64,000 nt of DNA from an uncultured Collinsella sp. (GTDB lineage: Bacteria > Actinomycetota > Coriobacteriia > Coriobacteriales > Coriobacteriaceae). Below, piece by piece: positions 56,601 through 63,709 of the stretch (positions within the stretch are counted from its first letter, which is position 1; every line of letters starts with the position of its first letter). The notes under the pieces were generated by a model. The model was not told the origin of the DNA. It saw only the letters and a program-made list of their open reading frames with translations, and searched no databases. The stretch spans positions 36,003 to 100,002 of the forward strand of contig CAUEQD010000008.1 in NCBI GenBank assembly GCA_959019945.1, read 5' to 3'. Position numbers and translations under genes: made by a program.

Positions 56601-59600
56601 GCCTTGATGGAATGGGTGTCGCCGTTATTGAGTTTGAAGGACTCGCCCGCTGGCTTGCCGTTCGCATCGAACACCTGCGCCTCGTAGCCCTTCTCGGACT
56701 TCGGCAGGGTGAACTTAAACGTAAAGGTCAGGTCTTTGTCACCATCCTTGGTAGGCGCGGTAAGCCCCGTATCCGCCGTCACGGTCTTGGTCACTTGCAG
56801 ACGCGCCACGCGACGGTCGGTATACTGCACGGCCGTCGCCGTGGTAAAGAGATGATTGAGCTGGAGCGTGCCCAGGTTAGTACGAGCCTTGGAGGCATCA
56901 TCGATATATGATGAGTCGTCCTCTTGGTAGAGGGCCATACGGTTGATACCCGTATCGGCAAAGATCGTCGCCAGCTGGCCGTCGCGGACGCCCTTGTCCT
57001 CGACATAACGCAGAACGGTCTTGGTGCCCTGAGGCGCCTTGTCATAACGCATGTGCATCAAGTCGTCCGCCAGAGAAGGCGTCACTCCCTCGGCGGTGCT
57101 CGTCTGGCCCCACGTCAGGTTACCCTTGACATCTGCACCAGTCGCGCTCTGCAGCTTGCCCTTGATGTGTGTAAGCGTGTTGTCGATCGAGTCAGGAGAG
57201 CCAAACTGCGCCAACGAGGCAATCAGCGAGCCCGCGCCGCTCATACTGCGCACGCCGTCGTTCTTCTCACCGGCATCCACGTACACGCCCGAATCGTCCA
57301 CGATCACCTTGGTAATGGTGGAATTTATCTCGTAGCCATCCGGGCTCAACGATTCGCGCAGATAGTACGTACCCTTGATAAGGGGCGCATGCTTTATCGA
57401 ATCGAGCGGGAAGCATGCAGCACCCTCAATGTCATACGGATAGGTCATGCCGTTTGCCTGCACGGTGTCATACGGCTCGGCATTGGGCTTGATGGCATAC
57501 GTGCTGGGGCTTTCGCCGGTAACGTCGTCGGACTTATACAGTTCAAACGTCGCGCCGTTCACAGGCTTGCCCAGGTCGTCGATCTTCTGCACAAACAGAC
57601 GGTTCTGAACGTTCGTAAGGTGGATCACGGTTGAGAACTGCCTGTTTATCGACAGGTATTGAACCATGGAGGTGTTCTCCGTGGTTGCCTCTGCCAGAGA
57701 CGACGCCGTGGTGTGATACGCCGCCACGGTATATTCGGACTTCGACTTGTCCTCCATCATGGCGGCATACTTCTCGATATCGCCGGGCAGCGACCTGACC
57801 GTCACCTCGTAATCGCCCTTGGTGTTGACGGCAAAGACGCTCGTGTCCGCCGATTGGGCAGCCTCGACTGCGCCCTCAATGCCGTGTTTGGAGCACAGTT
57901 TGTAGCCATCGAGCGGATTGCCCGTGACCGCCGTCCATGCGTCTTCGCTTGTGTGGTCCTCGCCCGCACCGGTGAGCTTGAGCACAACGGCAAAGGTCGT
58001 ACCCGAACTAATGGGATTTTTCTTATTGTCTTTTGTTTCTTTGGACAGGGAGATGGTCTCCTTGGCGGCCAGATAGCCACCGTTCAGCCACATGCGGCTG
58101 CCTGTCCATGGGCTGCCGTCGGCCGTGGTGACCGTTGTTTCCGGTGCAACAACCACGCCGCCCGTGCCGCTCGCAGCTTCCTTGTACTGCAGATGCAGCT
58201 CACCTGACTTTGCGGAGGTCGACGAGGTCAGACTCGAGCGGTACCCCGCGGGCAGGCTTATCTCTTTGAGTACAAAGTAATCGCTTTGGCTGGTATTGTG
58301 CTCTTCGTCGAAAGAAAGAACGGAGCCATCCGCCTTTTTAAGTATCAGCTGACCCCTGTCTTTCGTCGTGCCCTGAGCGATGAGTTCGCCCTCGTTCCAG
58401 TCGACACTTGGTCCACCGGACCGATACAACGCGAAGGTTGCATCATTGACCGCCTCGCCGTTCTGGTCGACCTTCTCGACCTCGGACGACGGCAGGGTGG
58501 TGAGGTTGAACTTGAGCGACATGTTCGATGCGCCCGCGCCGCGCTCCAGATAGAAGAAGCTCAGGGTGTGCTTGGTGCTATTGCTGAAGGTGTTGCCGGA
58601 GAAGTTGGTGGTATCCGCGCCGGCAGCTTGGAACTTCGTCTTGATGTTGGTTGTTTCGATTTCTTTCTTGGTTCCATTCGCGCCGTCAATATGACCGACT
58701 TTCACTTCACCGGTAGCAAAGTTGATCTTAAGCGTTGCTTTCTCGTGAATGCCGCCCAAGTCACCCACGAGCACACCATCGATATAGACCCACACGTCGT
58801 CGTCGCCCGAGAACTCAAAAATCATGTCCTCGTTTTTGGTGGTCTTGCCACCGTTAGGCTGGACAAACTCCGTGGTCATGGACATGCCAAAGTGGTGGTT
58901 GAGTGTATCGTTCGTTCCGTCCGTTATTTTTAAAGGAGAGAGCTGGCTGTTCTTTTCTTCAAAAACCTTGTCAGCCGAGTCAAAGGGGAAGAACTGACCC
59001 AAGTTATCACTTGATACGCTGTCCTTATAAACACCCGCTTTATCGTAGACGTTAAAGGAATTCGTTGTGTAGTTATACACGGCATAGTTGCCTTTAGAGC
59101 CGTACGAGTCGTAAACGTAGTATCCGTTCTCAAGTTGGAAAAGGCCCTGCACATTGTTGTAGACGGCTTTGCCGTCCTGCTGGTGATTTTCCTGGCTGGC
59201 GTTGTTAAAGAGGTATGCGAGCGATTCGTCAGTGTACTTATCGCTCGAACCGTAGGAGGTATACGTACCGGCATCGATCGACGGGTAACCGCCTACCAGC
59301 TTCTTCTTCACAAAAGAAAGGCGTCCGGAACCATCAATAACGCTTTTGCCCGTCCATTTGTTAATGCCCGTGCCTGCGCCACTATTAAATTTGAGCTGAT
59401 GACCCTTATTGATGCCGCCGTTGATATTATTGACAGTTGCCGATTTATCGTTGTCGCCATCCACGACCCAGTAGTCAAACAGATTGACCGTAGTGCCGGT
59501 GGGATTCACCGTCTGCACGGTGTGGTTGCTAAAGGGAACCGTTTGATCGGCCGACGCGCTCGTCGCACCAAACATGAGCGCACATGCCGCCAGCGGGACG

Positions 59601-59689
59601 GCCAAAACTCTCAGAACACGCTTAGCGGTATTGGTTTTCTTGCCAAAAGGCTTTAGCATTTCTCGAGCTCTCACGCACACGCGATTCAT
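47687..59689 (-). CDS. Giant wall-anchored adhesin with fibro-slime and pilin-type isopeptide domains
   Basis: 4000 residues. A long signal peptide (ends about SASA) precedes a fibro-slime/PA14-like region (about 50-420) with the hallmark DDDVWVYIDGVLVGDLGGIH. Next come SpaA-type Cna-B-like domains (TFALYRSGG, TFELYKSDD) and about eighteen Spy0128-like repeats recognisable by KVLNGRDWNDSDTFTV and YTKPGTYTYTISE forms, two DUF11-type repeats in the middle (VTVTDELPAG, VTVTDAVPAG), and a Gly/Ser-rich spacer. The C-terminus is MPDTGD, helix, YRRRR, a sorting signal. Such domains form self-crosslinked rods for host or partner adhesion. The start is supported by GGGGAGG five bases upstream. The 3' quarter is markedly more GC-rich. 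Confidence 0.88.
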   Translation of the reverse strand: MNRVCVRAREMLKPFGKKTNTAKRVLRVLAVPLAACALMFGATSASADQTVPFSNHTVQTVNPTGTTVNLFDYWVVDGDNDKSATVNNINGGINKGHQLKFNSGAGTGINKWTGKSVIDGSGRLSFVKKKLVGGYPSIDAGTYTSYGSSDKYTDESLAYLFNNASQENHQQDGKAVYNNVQGLFQLENGYYVYDSYGSKGNYAVYNYTTNSFNVYDKAGVYKDSVSSDNLGQFFPFDSADKVFEEKNSQLSPLKITDGTNDTLNHHFGMSMTTEFVQPNGGKTTKNEDMIFEFSGDDDVWVYIDGVLVGDLGGIHEKATLKINFATGEVKVGHIDGANGTKKEIETTNIKTKFQAAGADTTNFSGNTFSNSTKHTLSFFYLERGAGASNMSLKFNLTTLPSSEVEKVDQNGEAVNDATFALYRSGGPSVDWNEGELIAQGTTKDRGQLILKKADGSVLSFDEEHNTSQSDYFVLKEISLPAGYRSSLTSSTSAKSGELHLQYKEAASGTGGVVVAPETTVTTADGSPWTGSRMWLNGGYLAAKETISLSKETKDNKKNPISSGTTFAVVLKLTGAGEDHTSEDAWTAVTGNPLDGYKLCSKHGIEGAVEAAQSADTSVFAVNTKGDYEVTVRSLPGDIEKYAAMMEDKSKSEYTVAAYHTTASSLAEATTENTSMVQYLSINRQFSTVIHLTNVQNRLFVQKIDDLGKPVNGATFELYKSDDVTGESPSTYAIKPNAEPYDTVQANGMTYPYDIEGAACFPLDSIKHAPLIKGTYYLRESLSPDGYEINSTITKVIVDDSGVYVDAGEKNDGVRSMSGAGSLIASLAQFGSPDSIDNTLTHIKGKLQSATGADVKGNLTWGQTSTAEGVTPSLADDLMHMRYDKAPQGTKTVLRYVEDKGVRDGQLATIFADTGINRMALYQEDDSSYIDDASKARTNLGTLQLNHLFTTATAVQYTDRRVARLQVTKTVTADTGLTAPTKDGDKDLTFTFKFTLPKSEKGYEAQVFDANGKPAGESFKLNNGDTHSIKAGETIRVYDLKQGDSYSVSELTTKGESAGGNVLASIVNTVTGSADDSVLPAGFSLVSRKAGGVEQSGAGNTIEGKIVALVDGKIPASNKLEFVNNYSASSVTQNALSVKKVLNGRDWNDSDTFTVQLAAKDGVPMPNGAKSQVSTVEITEKAPTEKIGDITYKTATFGDITYTKPGTYTYTISEVIPGSDAGAGGISYSAASYTATVVVEDNHAGALFVKSVTVMQERNDAGVETKKEITDKVATFTNHYDEHEKNIIIHAQKNLIDKAGTFPLAQNTFGFKLEGMGGYANASATFSPDTVDTSIKAPMPQGAEGNIAIVGNDDNGPVAWPPISYTAMADAGRAYVYKLTENSGKAAGMTYDESVYYAVVRNAEKGAGIQTSVEYYYNDAKDGSVKQLGNNATPSFTNIYIVEPTSVTLQGQKTVSGRDWNQGESYTFNLTAATDDASATSLGKTTKQAVADGAVVINTNQAVASAPESGRVASFSFGTEAAPTVTFNRAGTFSFNITENVALGAPASMSMDRHTARATVVVTDLDERGNHTGKLHVSSVTYANTGASDVDKAVTDKAAFTNAYHASGTFGGVTVSKTLEGRASNAGQFTFAVTGLWYNGVQTSVDGAEATLSNKAAKAGVSGAVVGANGKEKLFARKLAEQDLGHTFAYRIHENQPAAAGYTYDTGYTGDAIVLVKVLARQNDPAKLYTVTTVLKGAGVTELLGDTGDASALTDEKIAELKQDSATYVQQYDASEAGTTTPAVSFVNRYAASLDYGAAGGLKIEKTLTYPEGATVFGSPKSTFRYIVKPADETSAKKVGITMDGKVFETANVEANTPKTVSLVPERGLTFTQNDAGKTFTYTVAEIDDKATGYTYDKTVHTVKAVVADNGDGTLKVTTSVSKTVDGEDELEGQWIYPSDATSTGVATVKFKNTYTVTEAATYTPSVTKVVAGADAEGKFTFTMTAADDVTRAAIDGKLITGSSMSKGNGYTEQKQTKEDLKDGEHYQLDFSKLTFNKPGTYKFAINELTPNGGPGEWKYDQHVYTVTVTVTDEGGKLVARPDGTTGSEGFIFTNRYQTSTSYELQGGLEIVKTLKGKDLHAGMFGFTVTGKDPASTAKLNKLLRADKGKLIVTNDEPEANGTSHTGILGGLTFTTDDAGKTFTYKVVENNGGQGGYKYDSTYWTVEIAVKKRDNGSLYTVTTVKHFDAKGTELPANTQPDSSESGTAKAKVSFANSYAASGTFGGPRAEKKMDSGDKIKAGQYTFDLYAEKKDDGSLKPIDEGTTQASESGTATVNFGTVTFKLGGDTGTSEEKTVNLADEVANGFADKRHNADHTTTYSFNLVAKERLANLPDGVRPVDTSATCRVLLEVTDDNNGNLTSKVTYRDGTEDGKIVFHNTRDKVKTIGTVTEPSVDIDGQLLSVGDSYVYTINWVNNEADDSGTANVTVTDELPAGVVFEAFEGKNADKGTASGQSLAWSLGNQPAGSHGSVRVRVKIAEDVVKDAQGAVGTIKNNATVTVGDKSYTGTTTNYVPKKSESDAQDATGAGVKLGDELTYTIGYKNTESTPATVTVTDAVPAGTEFVEFTGDHANAGSKDKDGNLTWTLTDVPAGEEGTVQFKVRVTEDAFKSGGASDDISNQASVKVGNNPVVKTNTTTDEVSDGRLTLSKTVTAAEGITAPNKAFTFKVLLYQADGAMPLTGSFAYAGRPSGTNGTYVSGQIKSGDTIALKAGGSVTVTVPVGAHYEVQELDSKGNLMTSEDGFAVADKANSKMGTVGKETQVGFTNIYSVESTKVENAFKVQKKISGRNWTTSDAFTMTLTAQGEAPMPKGAKDGVSTITLKKDVQVGNFGTIEYAKPGTYTYMIAEQAGDETALTFSKATYRATVTVTDNGAGKLTTKTKIAQLTDDAGNAAECTVEAAIFTNTAKTGSLTVKKTVVGGDGQREFGFTVALADGDGEPVSGTFGKGEHAVTFTDGRATFTLKHGGEKTITGLPVGANYTVTEDAAEGYTTTVDGADGSKAEGTVTEAGATVAFTNTYGTTTEGRDVSTAGLFTKTLKGRDWAEGDSFQFTLTGEAGAPMPEGSSDGSKTVSVTAADGTKAGTKVAFDFGSIRYTLNDIKDARFAEVGGKRVRAKTFTYTVREAKPDDGSAIAGVSYDGRVATMTVTVTDDGSGNLTASTPAIAQVSGGDFVNTYTTELDYSARAGVRLSKTLSGRAMEAGQFAFTVTADAETAAKLGLKTGKDAYTVAAADDGQADLIGLIGGAAEGDVKFTGADAGKTYSFTVTETRLGGEGYTNDTEPRTVTIAPAYDAATGKLTVTTAVVEDGVEVARSEVSTADDAASLPAPVTVAFQNSYEATGTLGGESSASIEATKTLTGRAAAAGEFSFSVRDARGNVVATATNQASGDGEAAGLSFSPIAYTTDALEQMVADGTATRAADGSWVIPYTVSEDGTDRLPAGVTATASSFDITVKVTDNGKGGLDTAVVYPEGSDGTLSFVNGYGTNEATVDLAGTKTLALGQAGLGLAQADIAGKYTFKIEPLDGAPAPADASGKTVTEATNDAAGNVELGHVTFRQPSDLDDAEIDGQGLRTKTFAYRVSESGSVDGVVNDATAARTFTIRVVEDTAAGTLAAEVLPAEGTPEGKGAFEFTNTYGVNPTPSSVTDQIKVNKKLKGRDLAEGEFEFQLVEIAADGSESVAATGRNAADGTVALSPVTYTAPGTHSYELREVAGTAGGVTYDRATYRVRTTVTDAKNGTLAVKHELADAEGNPTGDDSVTFTNGYEAAPVTLKLGAAKVLKGAELKAGQFSFELKSRDGKVMSTARNAADGSVTFDALTFKQAGTYTFTVSEVDDGRAHVTYDKAVRKIVVTVSDEAADGTKTGYLSAKVSYEGDANVPPVFTNSYAENPGTPGTPENPGTPGGGSGGGSDNGSGSGSSGDGSKGGMPDTGDRSLPVEALAVMAGIGALTAVGGAVLYRRRR

Positions 59690-59729
59690 GAAGGCCTCCC
59701 CAATCCATGAGGACGGCAAGAAGCGGCTC

Positions 59730-59778
59730 ATTATATGTGTGTCGTCGTCCCCATCAATGCAAATATACGCCCCCCCCC
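59730..59778 (-). promoter_or_regulatory. Adhesin promoter with upstream nine-G tract
   Basis: On the minus strand a perfect -10 TATAAT (59730-59735) and a -35-like TTGATG (59752-59757) with 16-bp spacing lie 41 bases before the start codon. A run of nine G (59770-59778) sits 12 bases upstream of the -35 box, a place where slippage could alter promoter strength. Confidence 0.6.
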
Positions 59779-60058
59779 GCGCAGAAACGCAAGGCGGGAC
59801 ATCGCAATATAGCAAAAATTGTAGCAATTTAAACGACCCACTATTCCGCGTCAGGTTGCCACTCGGTCGTCAAATCGAACCATTCGCGCCATCAAAGGAG
59901 CTCGGCGGGGTAAATCCACCAGTAATCTTTACCCCCACAGCCCCACAAGGTAGCTAATTTGGGATGGGCTTTTTGGCTACCCGGGGTAATCGGATCGACA
60001 TGTAGTCAAAATAGCCCCGACCCAAAAAGACCGGTCTGACGCTGCACCACGAAAAGGT

Positions 60059-60191
60059 CCTATCTACTACGTTTAGGCCGCAGGGGTCAACCATAGCCGG
60101 CTTTTTCGAAAATCGGCAAGCTTTCTACCTGCACTGATAATTTCGCAAAATCCAGGATGGTCGAGGGTGCTCGGCTAAACGTAGTAGATGG
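60059..60191. mobile_element. MITE-like element 1, copy 2 (133 bp, inverted)
   Basis: The same CCTATCTACTACGTTT ends as at 17155 (one end one base shorter). The interior aligns to copy 1 only when reversed. The rest of 59780-60340 holds the element below and no gene. Confidence 0.75.
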
Positions 60192-60258
60192 CCGCATTTC
60201 GTGACGGAAGGTCCGACCCAAGGCCCAAGGCGGCCAGCCTCGGATGACCATTCACGAA

Positions 60259-60323
60259 GTTGCGGTGGAATACGGACTGAATTGGCACCTTAAAGGCAAA
60301 AACACTCCGTATTTCACCGCAAG
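60259..60323. repeat. Palindromic element G, copy 2
   Basis: AGTTGCGGTGGAATACGG and CCGTATTTCACCGCAA arms as at 24279, with a different loop. Confidence 0.72.
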
Positions 60324-60340
60324 TTATTGGGGGATGGGTT

Positions 60341-62116
60341 TTAGAGGCGGGCGAGGTCGTAGGCTTGGGCAGTTGCCTCGCCGGCGCAGATGAGGTTGGT
60401 TGTGGCTTCTTGCGGATCGAGTGCCTGCTCCAGATCCATGGGCTTGCGGCAAATCGGCAAAACCAAGTCGATACCCTGCTCGTACACCGCATCCAGGTTG
60501 TCGGCACGACCGCCCACGACGGCGGCCACCGGCTTGCCATATCGCTTGGCGCGGCGGGCCACACCCACCGGCGCCTTACCGGCGGCGGATTGCTCGTCCA
60601 TATTGCCCTCGCCCGTTATGACCAGGTCGACATCGCGCACGCGCTCGTCAAACCCAATCAGATCGAGCACCGTCTCCACGCCCGAACGCAGCTCCGCGCC
60701 GAGCGCCAGCAGCGCGGCACCCAGGCCGCCGGCGGCACCGGCACCGGGCACGCCGAGCACCGAGCCAAACGTCCGCGCACCCTCGGGCACGCGCAGTAAC
60801 CCCTGAGCCCGTGCCTCGGCAATCGCCGCATCGAGCAGGCGACCGTAGTCGACCATCCAGCTGTCGCACCTGCTCAGCGCCTCGGCATCATCCGTCGGCA
60901 GGCCCTTCTGCCCACCGAACACCGCTAGGGCGCCTCGGCGTCCCACAAGCGGATTCTCGACATCGGAAAGCACCACGACACGCGCGCCGCTCAGCGCCCG
61001 AAGCGCTGGCGCCAAATCGATACTCACCACGTGTTCGAGACCCGCGAGACCGGGAGCGATATCGCGGCCGTGCTCATCGACAAGACGCGCGCCCAGCGCC
61101 TGCAGCATACCGGCGCCACCGTCGTTGGTGGCGCTGCCGCCCAAGCCAATATAGATAGTCTTTGCCCCGGCACGAACCGCACGGAGCATCAGCCCACCCA
61201 CGCCATAGGTTGTAGCAGCCAGCGCCGACGACTCCGTGCAAGGCGAGTACCCGATGCCCGCGGCTTCGGCCATCTCGATGACCGCGGACTCGCGCTCGAC
61301 ATCAACCAGCATCCGGGCAGGCACACGCTCGCCCAAGGGACCTGCCACCTCGCAGGTCACAAGCTCGCCACCGCAGGCGGCGATGGCATCGAGCGTTCCC
61401 TCACCGCCATCCGCCAGCGGCAACGCGGCCACCTGGGCATCGGGCCAAACGCGGCGCACGCCTTCGGCAACGGTCTCCTCCGCCTGCGCACTCGACACGC
61501 TGCCCTTAAAGGAATCAATCGCCAACAGCACACGGCGGGGCCGGCGGCACGCGGCACCAAAATCGACCGCCTCAACGACGATATCTTCGGCACACGCGAG
61601 CGCCTCAGCGTGAGCGGCATGCGCGTCAAGCTCGACTCCGCGGCCGATGCCGTCGACACCGCGCAGGCCAGCAAAATAACCGCTCAGCACCGCGCGACAC
61701 TCGTCCGCCAGCACGCCGGCGGTCACATTAAACCGATGATTCAGGCGTGAATCGGCATTCAGGTCATACAACGAGCCCAGCGCACCCGCCTTGGCATCGG
61801 TCGCGCCATACACGCAACGCCCCACGCGCGCGTTAACCATAAGCCCCGCGCACATGCAGCAGGGCTCGAGCGTCACGTAGACCGTGCAATCGGAAAGGCG
61901 CCAGCGACCGAGCGACTGAGCGGCGGCGCACAGGGCCGAAAACTCGGCATGCGCCGAAGGATCCTGGTCGAGCTCGCGGCGATTATGCGCCCTCGCGACG
62001 ATCTCTCCCGCACGCACCACTACGGCACCGATCGGCACCTCGCCCACCGCTGCGGCGGCACTCGCCTCCGCCAGCGCCTCGCGCATGAACTTCTCATCGA
62101 TTCCGGTGCTCGTCAT
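60341..62116 (-). CDS. Fusion of tRNA adenosine deaminase (TadA-like) and glycerate kinase
   Basis: 591 residues. Residues 1 to about 150 are a TadA-type deaminase with zinc motif HAEFSAL and PCCMCAGLMVN, and PIGAVVV before it. TadA converts A34 of tRNA-Arg to inosine. Note HAEF where many have HAEI. A linker of about 45 residues leads to a type-II glycerate 2-kinase (about 195-591): LLAIDSFKGSVSS, ADGGEGTLDAI, GLGGSATNDGGAGMLQALG and DLVITGEGNMDEQSAAGKAP. The start MTSTGIDEK is set by GGGAAGG upstream. The two halves have no known shared pathway, and the reading frame is continuous. Confidence 0.9.
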   Translation of the reverse strand: MTSTGIDEKFMREALAEASAAAAVGEVPIGAVVVRAGEIVARAHNRRELDQDPSAHAEFSALCAAAQSLGRWRLSDCTVYVTLEPCCMCAGLMVNARVGRCVYGATDAKAGALGSLYDLNADSRLNHRFNVTAGVLADECRAVLSGYFAGLRGVDGIGRGVELDAHAAHAEALACAEDIVVEAVDFGAACRRPRRVLLAIDSFKGSVSSAQAEETVAEGVRRVWPDAQVAALPLADGGEGTLDAIAACGGELVTCEVAGPLGERVPARMLVDVERESAVIEMAEAAGIGYSPCTESSALAATTYGVGGLMLRAVRAGAKTIYIGLGGSATNDGGAGMLQALGARLVDEHGRDIAPGLAGLEHVVSIDLAPALRALSGARVVVLSDVENPLVGRRGALAVFGGQKGLPTDDAEALSRCDSWMVDYGRLLDAAIAEARAQGLLRVPEGARTFGSVLGVPGAGAAGGLGAALLALGAELRSGVETVLDLIGFDERVRDVDLVITGEGNMDEQSAAGKAPVGVARRAKRYGKPVAAVVGGRADNLDAVYEQGIDLVLPICRKPMDLEQALDPQEATTNLICAGEATAQAYDLARL

Positions 62117-62167
62117 CGTTCGCCTTCCCTGTTGCAAATCCAAAACGATGCTATCATTACGACTCAC

Positions 62168-62257
62168 GGAGAGATGGCAGAGCGGTTGAATGCGGCGGTC
62201 TTGAAAACCGTTGAGCGCGAGAGCGTTCCGGGGGTTCGAATCCCCCTCTCTCCGCCA
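62168..62257 (+). tRNA. tRNA-Ser (anticodon UGA)
   Basis: Acceptor GGAGAGA pairs with TCTCTCC. The D-arm, anticodon loop CTTGAAA (TGA), long variable arm typical of serine tRNAs, T-loop GGTTCGAATCC and an encoded CCA are all present. It lies divergent from the fusion gene. Confidence 0.95.
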
Positions 62258-62260
62258 CTT

Positions 62261-62857
62261 TTAGTGATGCACCGGTGTCATGGTCCGCTCAAACAGTGCA
62301 TCGACCACGTCGGCCATCTCGGGTCGACGCTCAAGATCGTGGCCCGATTCCCACCATATCGTGAAAAGTCGAATAATACCGCCGGCGACAAACTCAGACG
62401 TCGTCTCGAGCGACACGGGGGCCAGGGCATCCTCGGCAAGCACGTTCATCACACGCTCGCGGATGGAGCGGGCAATACGGTCGCAAATAACGTTGGTCAA
62501 CATGCCCGACATGCTGCTTGCCAAAATGTTATCCATGAGCTGCTCGTGCGTCAGAATCAAATCCATGGCATCGTCCAAAATCGCGTGCCGAAGCGCGCGC
62601 ACGTCCTCGGCAGACACTGCGCCGGCCTCATCGGGCTGTTTTTGCGGCAAGCCCGACATAAGCTCATCGATATAAAAGGCAAAGTAATCGTTCTTGTCGC
62701 GAAAATGCTTGTAGAACGTCGTGCGGCGAATCATGGCGCGGTCGCACAGCATGGCAACCGTCAGGTCCTCAAAACGATGCTCCTCGAGAAGCTCGGTAAA
62801 GGCATCGAACAGGGCACGATAGGTTTTCTTGATGCGAAGGTCCACTGGTATCGCCAT
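62261..62857 (-). CDS. TetR family transcriptional regulator
   Basis: 198 residues. N-terminal helix-turn-helix: RIKKTYRALFDAFTELLEEH, then LTVAMLCDRAMIRRTTFYKH with the FYKHF motif. The C-terminal ligand domain is of the TetR_C_7-like kind with FAFYIDELMSG. ATG at 62857 is used. Its GAGG is very close, and GTG at 62845 is a possible start. The longer open frame upstream is Cys/Met-rich and not conserved in type. The target is unknown; lemA is divergent 200 bp away. Confidence 0.82.
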   Translation of the reverse strand: MAIPVDLRIKKTYRALFDAFTELLEEHRFEDLTVAMLCDRAMIRRTTFYKHFRDKNDYFAFYIDELMSGLPQKQPDEAGAVSAEDVRALRHAILDDAMDLILTHEQLMDNILASSMSGMLTNVICDRIARSIRERVMNVLAEDALAPVSLETTSEFVAGGIIRLFTIWWESGHDLERRPEMADVVDALFERTMTPVHH

Positions 62858-63056
62858 CCTCAGGGCAAAGACAACACTCGTCAATCTGTCGCATATCTTA
62901 CACCTGTACCTCGCGCGCTTTGCCCTGGTGCCAACCCTACCGAAAACATAACGCTTACCGGAAAGTTCGGCACGGCAAAACGTTGCGGGTATACTAGTAG
63001 CGTTATACCAACGGCAGCTGGCGCATGCCGCCGCGGCCTTTCGAAACGGAGACATC

Positions 63057-63608
63057 ATGATTACCGTCATCATCGGCATCGTTGTTGTCATTGTGATTGT
63101 CTGCGCCATCGCCGGCATCTACAACAACATGGTCACCAAGCGTAACCGCATCGATAACGCCTGGCAGAACATCGATACGCAGCTGCAGCGTCGCAACGAC
63201 CTGATCCCCAACCTGGTCGAGACCGTCAAGGGCTACGCCAAGCACGAGCAGGAGACGCTCTCCGCCGTGATCAGCGCGCGTAACACCGCCGTCAAGGCCA
63301 CCACGCCCGAGGCCAAGATGGAAGCCGACAACGTGCTGACCGGTGCGCTGCGCCAGCTCTTTGCCGTGGCCGAGGCCTATCCCGATCTTAAGGCAAACAC
63401 CAACTTTACGCAGCTGCAGGCATCGCTCGAGGATACCGAGAACAAGATTAGCTATGCACGCCAGAGCTACAATGATTGCGTGCTCAGCTACAACAACGCC
63501 ATTCAGACGTTCCCGGCTGTCATCTTTGCCGGCATCTTCCAGTTTAAGGAGCGCCAGGGCTTCGAGGCCGCCGAAGCCGCCCGCCAGGCCCCGACCGTCA
63601 AGTTCTAG
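63057..63608 (+). CDS. lemA: LemA family protein
   Basis: 183 residues. An N-terminal membrane helix (VIIGIVVVIVIVCAIAGIY) is followed by the LemA helical bundle with NRIDNAWQNIDTQLQRRNDL, the conserved LIPNLVETVKGYA, and the closing FAGIFQFKERQGFEA. The N-terminus is thought to face out and the function is unclear; it often accompanies HtpX or TPM-domain genes, which are not within the window. The start is preceded by GGAGA. Confidence 0.92.
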   Translation: MITVIIGIVVVIVIVCAIAGIYNNMVTKRNRIDNAWQNIDTQLQRRNDLIPNLVETVKGYAKHEQETLSAVISARNTAVKATTPEAKMEADNVLTGALRQLFAVAEAYPDLKANTNFTQLQASLEDTENKISYARQSYNDCVLSYNNAIQTFPAVIFAGIFQFKERQGFEAAEAARQAPTVKF

Positions 63609-63644
63609 TAGTTTGACAGCGCATCCTTAATCGGCTAAATGCAT

Positions 63645-63690
63645 AAACCGCCCCGTCGAATGCATACTTCGACGGGGCGGTTTCCTTTTT
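63645..63690 (+). terminator. Terminator of lemA
   Basis: AAACCGCCCCGTCGAA pairs perfectly with its complement over a seven-base loop, followed by CCTTTTT. Confidence 0.9.
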
Positions 63691-63709
63691 CGCGAAGGTC
63701 CCCCTCTAA

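Noticed and set aside
59690..59827. Upstream start for the giant adhesin, adding 46 residues
   Set aside because: It would read through the nine-G tract and the TATAAT box, has no ribosome site, and would put the signal peptide far from the N-terminus.
62858..63118. Longer N-terminus for the TetR regulator
   Set aside because: The extension is Met/Thr/Cys-rich, overlaps the lemA start antisense, and is unlike TetR proteins.
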